Below are positions 63,108-64,000 of a DNA stretch of 64,000 nucleotides, piece after piece. The position numbers and the translations under genes were made by a program. Numbering within the stretch: the first letter of the stretch is position 1; each line of letters starts with the position of its first letter. The notes under the pieces were generated by a model. It was not told the DNA's origin and made no database searches. It saw only the letters and a program-made list of their open reading frames with translations. The DNA is from Macrotis lagotis (lineage: Eukaryota; Chordata; Mammalia; Peramelemorphia; Peramelidae): assembly GCF_037893015.1 (NCBI RefSeq), contig NC_133663.1:3113378-3177377 (forward strand), in the 5' to 3' direction.

Positions 63108-63385
63108 GTCAATAAGTTTGATCTTCATGTTTATAAATGAGCCAGCGGAGACCCATCAAGGTGGAGAGACTCACCCAGGGTCACGCCCACAGTAAGTTTT
63201 TTAAGACAAAATTGGAATCTGGGTCTGTAGCTTTCAACATCCTTTGCCACTTTATCTGACACATGAGCTAGAGGTACCATGGCTGGCATCTGCTTTACAG
63301 ATGGGAACAACTTGACCTGGCGAGGTTAAAGAAGTCTTTCTGGAGGCCGTGGTTGGAGTGAGTGGGACTTTGAACTCTACGGAAA
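63108..63385 (-). mobile_element. MIR fragments, antisense
   Basis: One part (63120-63235) holds TTTATAAATGAGCCAGCGG and GAGACTCACCCAGGGTCACG; a second (63290-63380) holds TTTACAGATGGGAACAACTT and GCGAGGTTAAAGAAGTC. Confidence 0.65.
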
Positions 63386-63593
63386 GTCCTCCAATATGGT
63401 GGCTGTTATGTGGCCTGCCTAGGCTTTACCAAGACGAACTCATCTGGGGCAGACTCTGGCTGCTTTAGGCTGGTCCTGATTCCTGGAGAAAAATTGAGTC
63501 GGCACTATCTCCAGTCACTGAGAGATTAACTTCTTTGAAGAATGCGAACATGTGAAAAGGAAATTGGACTCCAAGGCTTCTCTCCTACCCCCA

Positions 63594-63596
<3 letters not shown>

Positions 63597-63633
<37 letters not shown>
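63597..63633 (+). repeat. (CA)n microsatellite
   Basis: About 18 uninterrupted CA units. Confidence 0.98.
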
Positions 63634-63636
<3 letters not shown>

Positions 63637-63889
63637 ACCATTTACTTGTGGCTCACCACTGAGATGATAAGTAATGAGACCCAGGTGGAACGATATCTCC
63701 CAGAGACCCCAGCCTCGAGGAGGGGCTGGGAACAGACGTGGGCCCATTTTCAGGATGTCTCACTGAGTCCTGTAAAATCCCTCCCCCCCCCCAGGCAGGA
63801 TCTCTTTCAGTTCATCCATCCCCACCAGATGTGGCAATTGATTCTCTCTGAAAGGTTCCTTCCCAGGGCTCTCCCCACTGCCATCCCTT

Positions 63890-63958
63890 TAATGTGAGCC
63901 AGGCACAGATCCCCTACTTAATTAATATTTGGTGATTGATGGATTGGTTAATTGACGC
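63890..63958 (+). mobile_element. L2 3'-terminal fragment
   Basis: ACTTAATTAATATTTGGTGA with TTGATGGATTGGTTAATTGA matches the L2 terminus. Confidence 0.55.
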
Positions 63959-64000
63959 ATCAAGCTATGTGTCTCATCCATCCAAGCCTCAGTTTCTTCA
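63959..64000 (+). mobile_element. MIR fragment cut by the window edge
   Basis: CCATCCAAGCCTCAGTTTCT is the MIR CORE-to-tail junction, and the element continues beyond the window. Confidence 0.6.

Overview
The window reads as nuclear DNA of a marsupial mammal, and I find no protein-coding gene, structural RNA gene, CRISPR array or prokaryotic feature in it. The marsupial call rests on the interspersed repeats: tRNA-like SINEs with heads of the form GGTGGCnnAGTGGATAGAG, marsupial-type L1 3' ends, SINEs whose 3' tail matches a local RTE LINE, and many old L2, CR1 and MIR/CORE-SINE remnants. Short SINEs ending in a body like ACTTAATAATTACCTAGCTG plus CATTGCCTTGCAAAAA resemble those I associate with Australian, probably dasyurid, marsupials; that finer placement is an inference.

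Layout. 0-5.3 kb is repeat-dense: a 5'-truncated antisense L1 with target-site duplications, a CORE-SINE, an RTE-tailed SINE, TTTTC/TTTC microsatellites and an antisense L1 ORF1 remnant holding a SINE. 5.5-13.7 kb is GC-richer and mostly unique, with candidate regulatory blocks and an unexplained 86-bp inverted repeat 0.9 kb apart. 13.8-26.8 kb is dominated by L2 remnants, several broken by later insertions, plus a 770-bp polypyrimidine tract with an internal 350-bp-period duplication. 26.8-34 kb contains a long unique stretch, one sense L1 remnant and a candidate conserved block. 34-44 kb alternates MIR/L2/L1 scraps with unique DNA, a pyrimidine/purine inverted tract and a candidate element near 41.8 kb. 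44-59 kb is again LINE-rich (a 2-kb antisense L2, CR1 reverse-transcriptase pieces, an inverted L2 pair) with four young-looking SINEs. 59-64 kb is mainly unique, with candidate regulatory DNA around 61.2-62.0 kb.

The window therefore looks intergenic or deep intronic. Its content is a layered record of retroposition: L2/CR1/MIR oldest, L1 and RTE later, short tRNA SINEs latest, with microsatellites growing on A-rich tails. Blocks called conserved-element candidates are inferred from unique sequence with clustered transcription-factor-like motifs; no alignment was possible. Interspersed-repeat boundaries are estimates by eye, usually within 10-40 bp, and family names come from recognition of consensus-like segments, not from a search.
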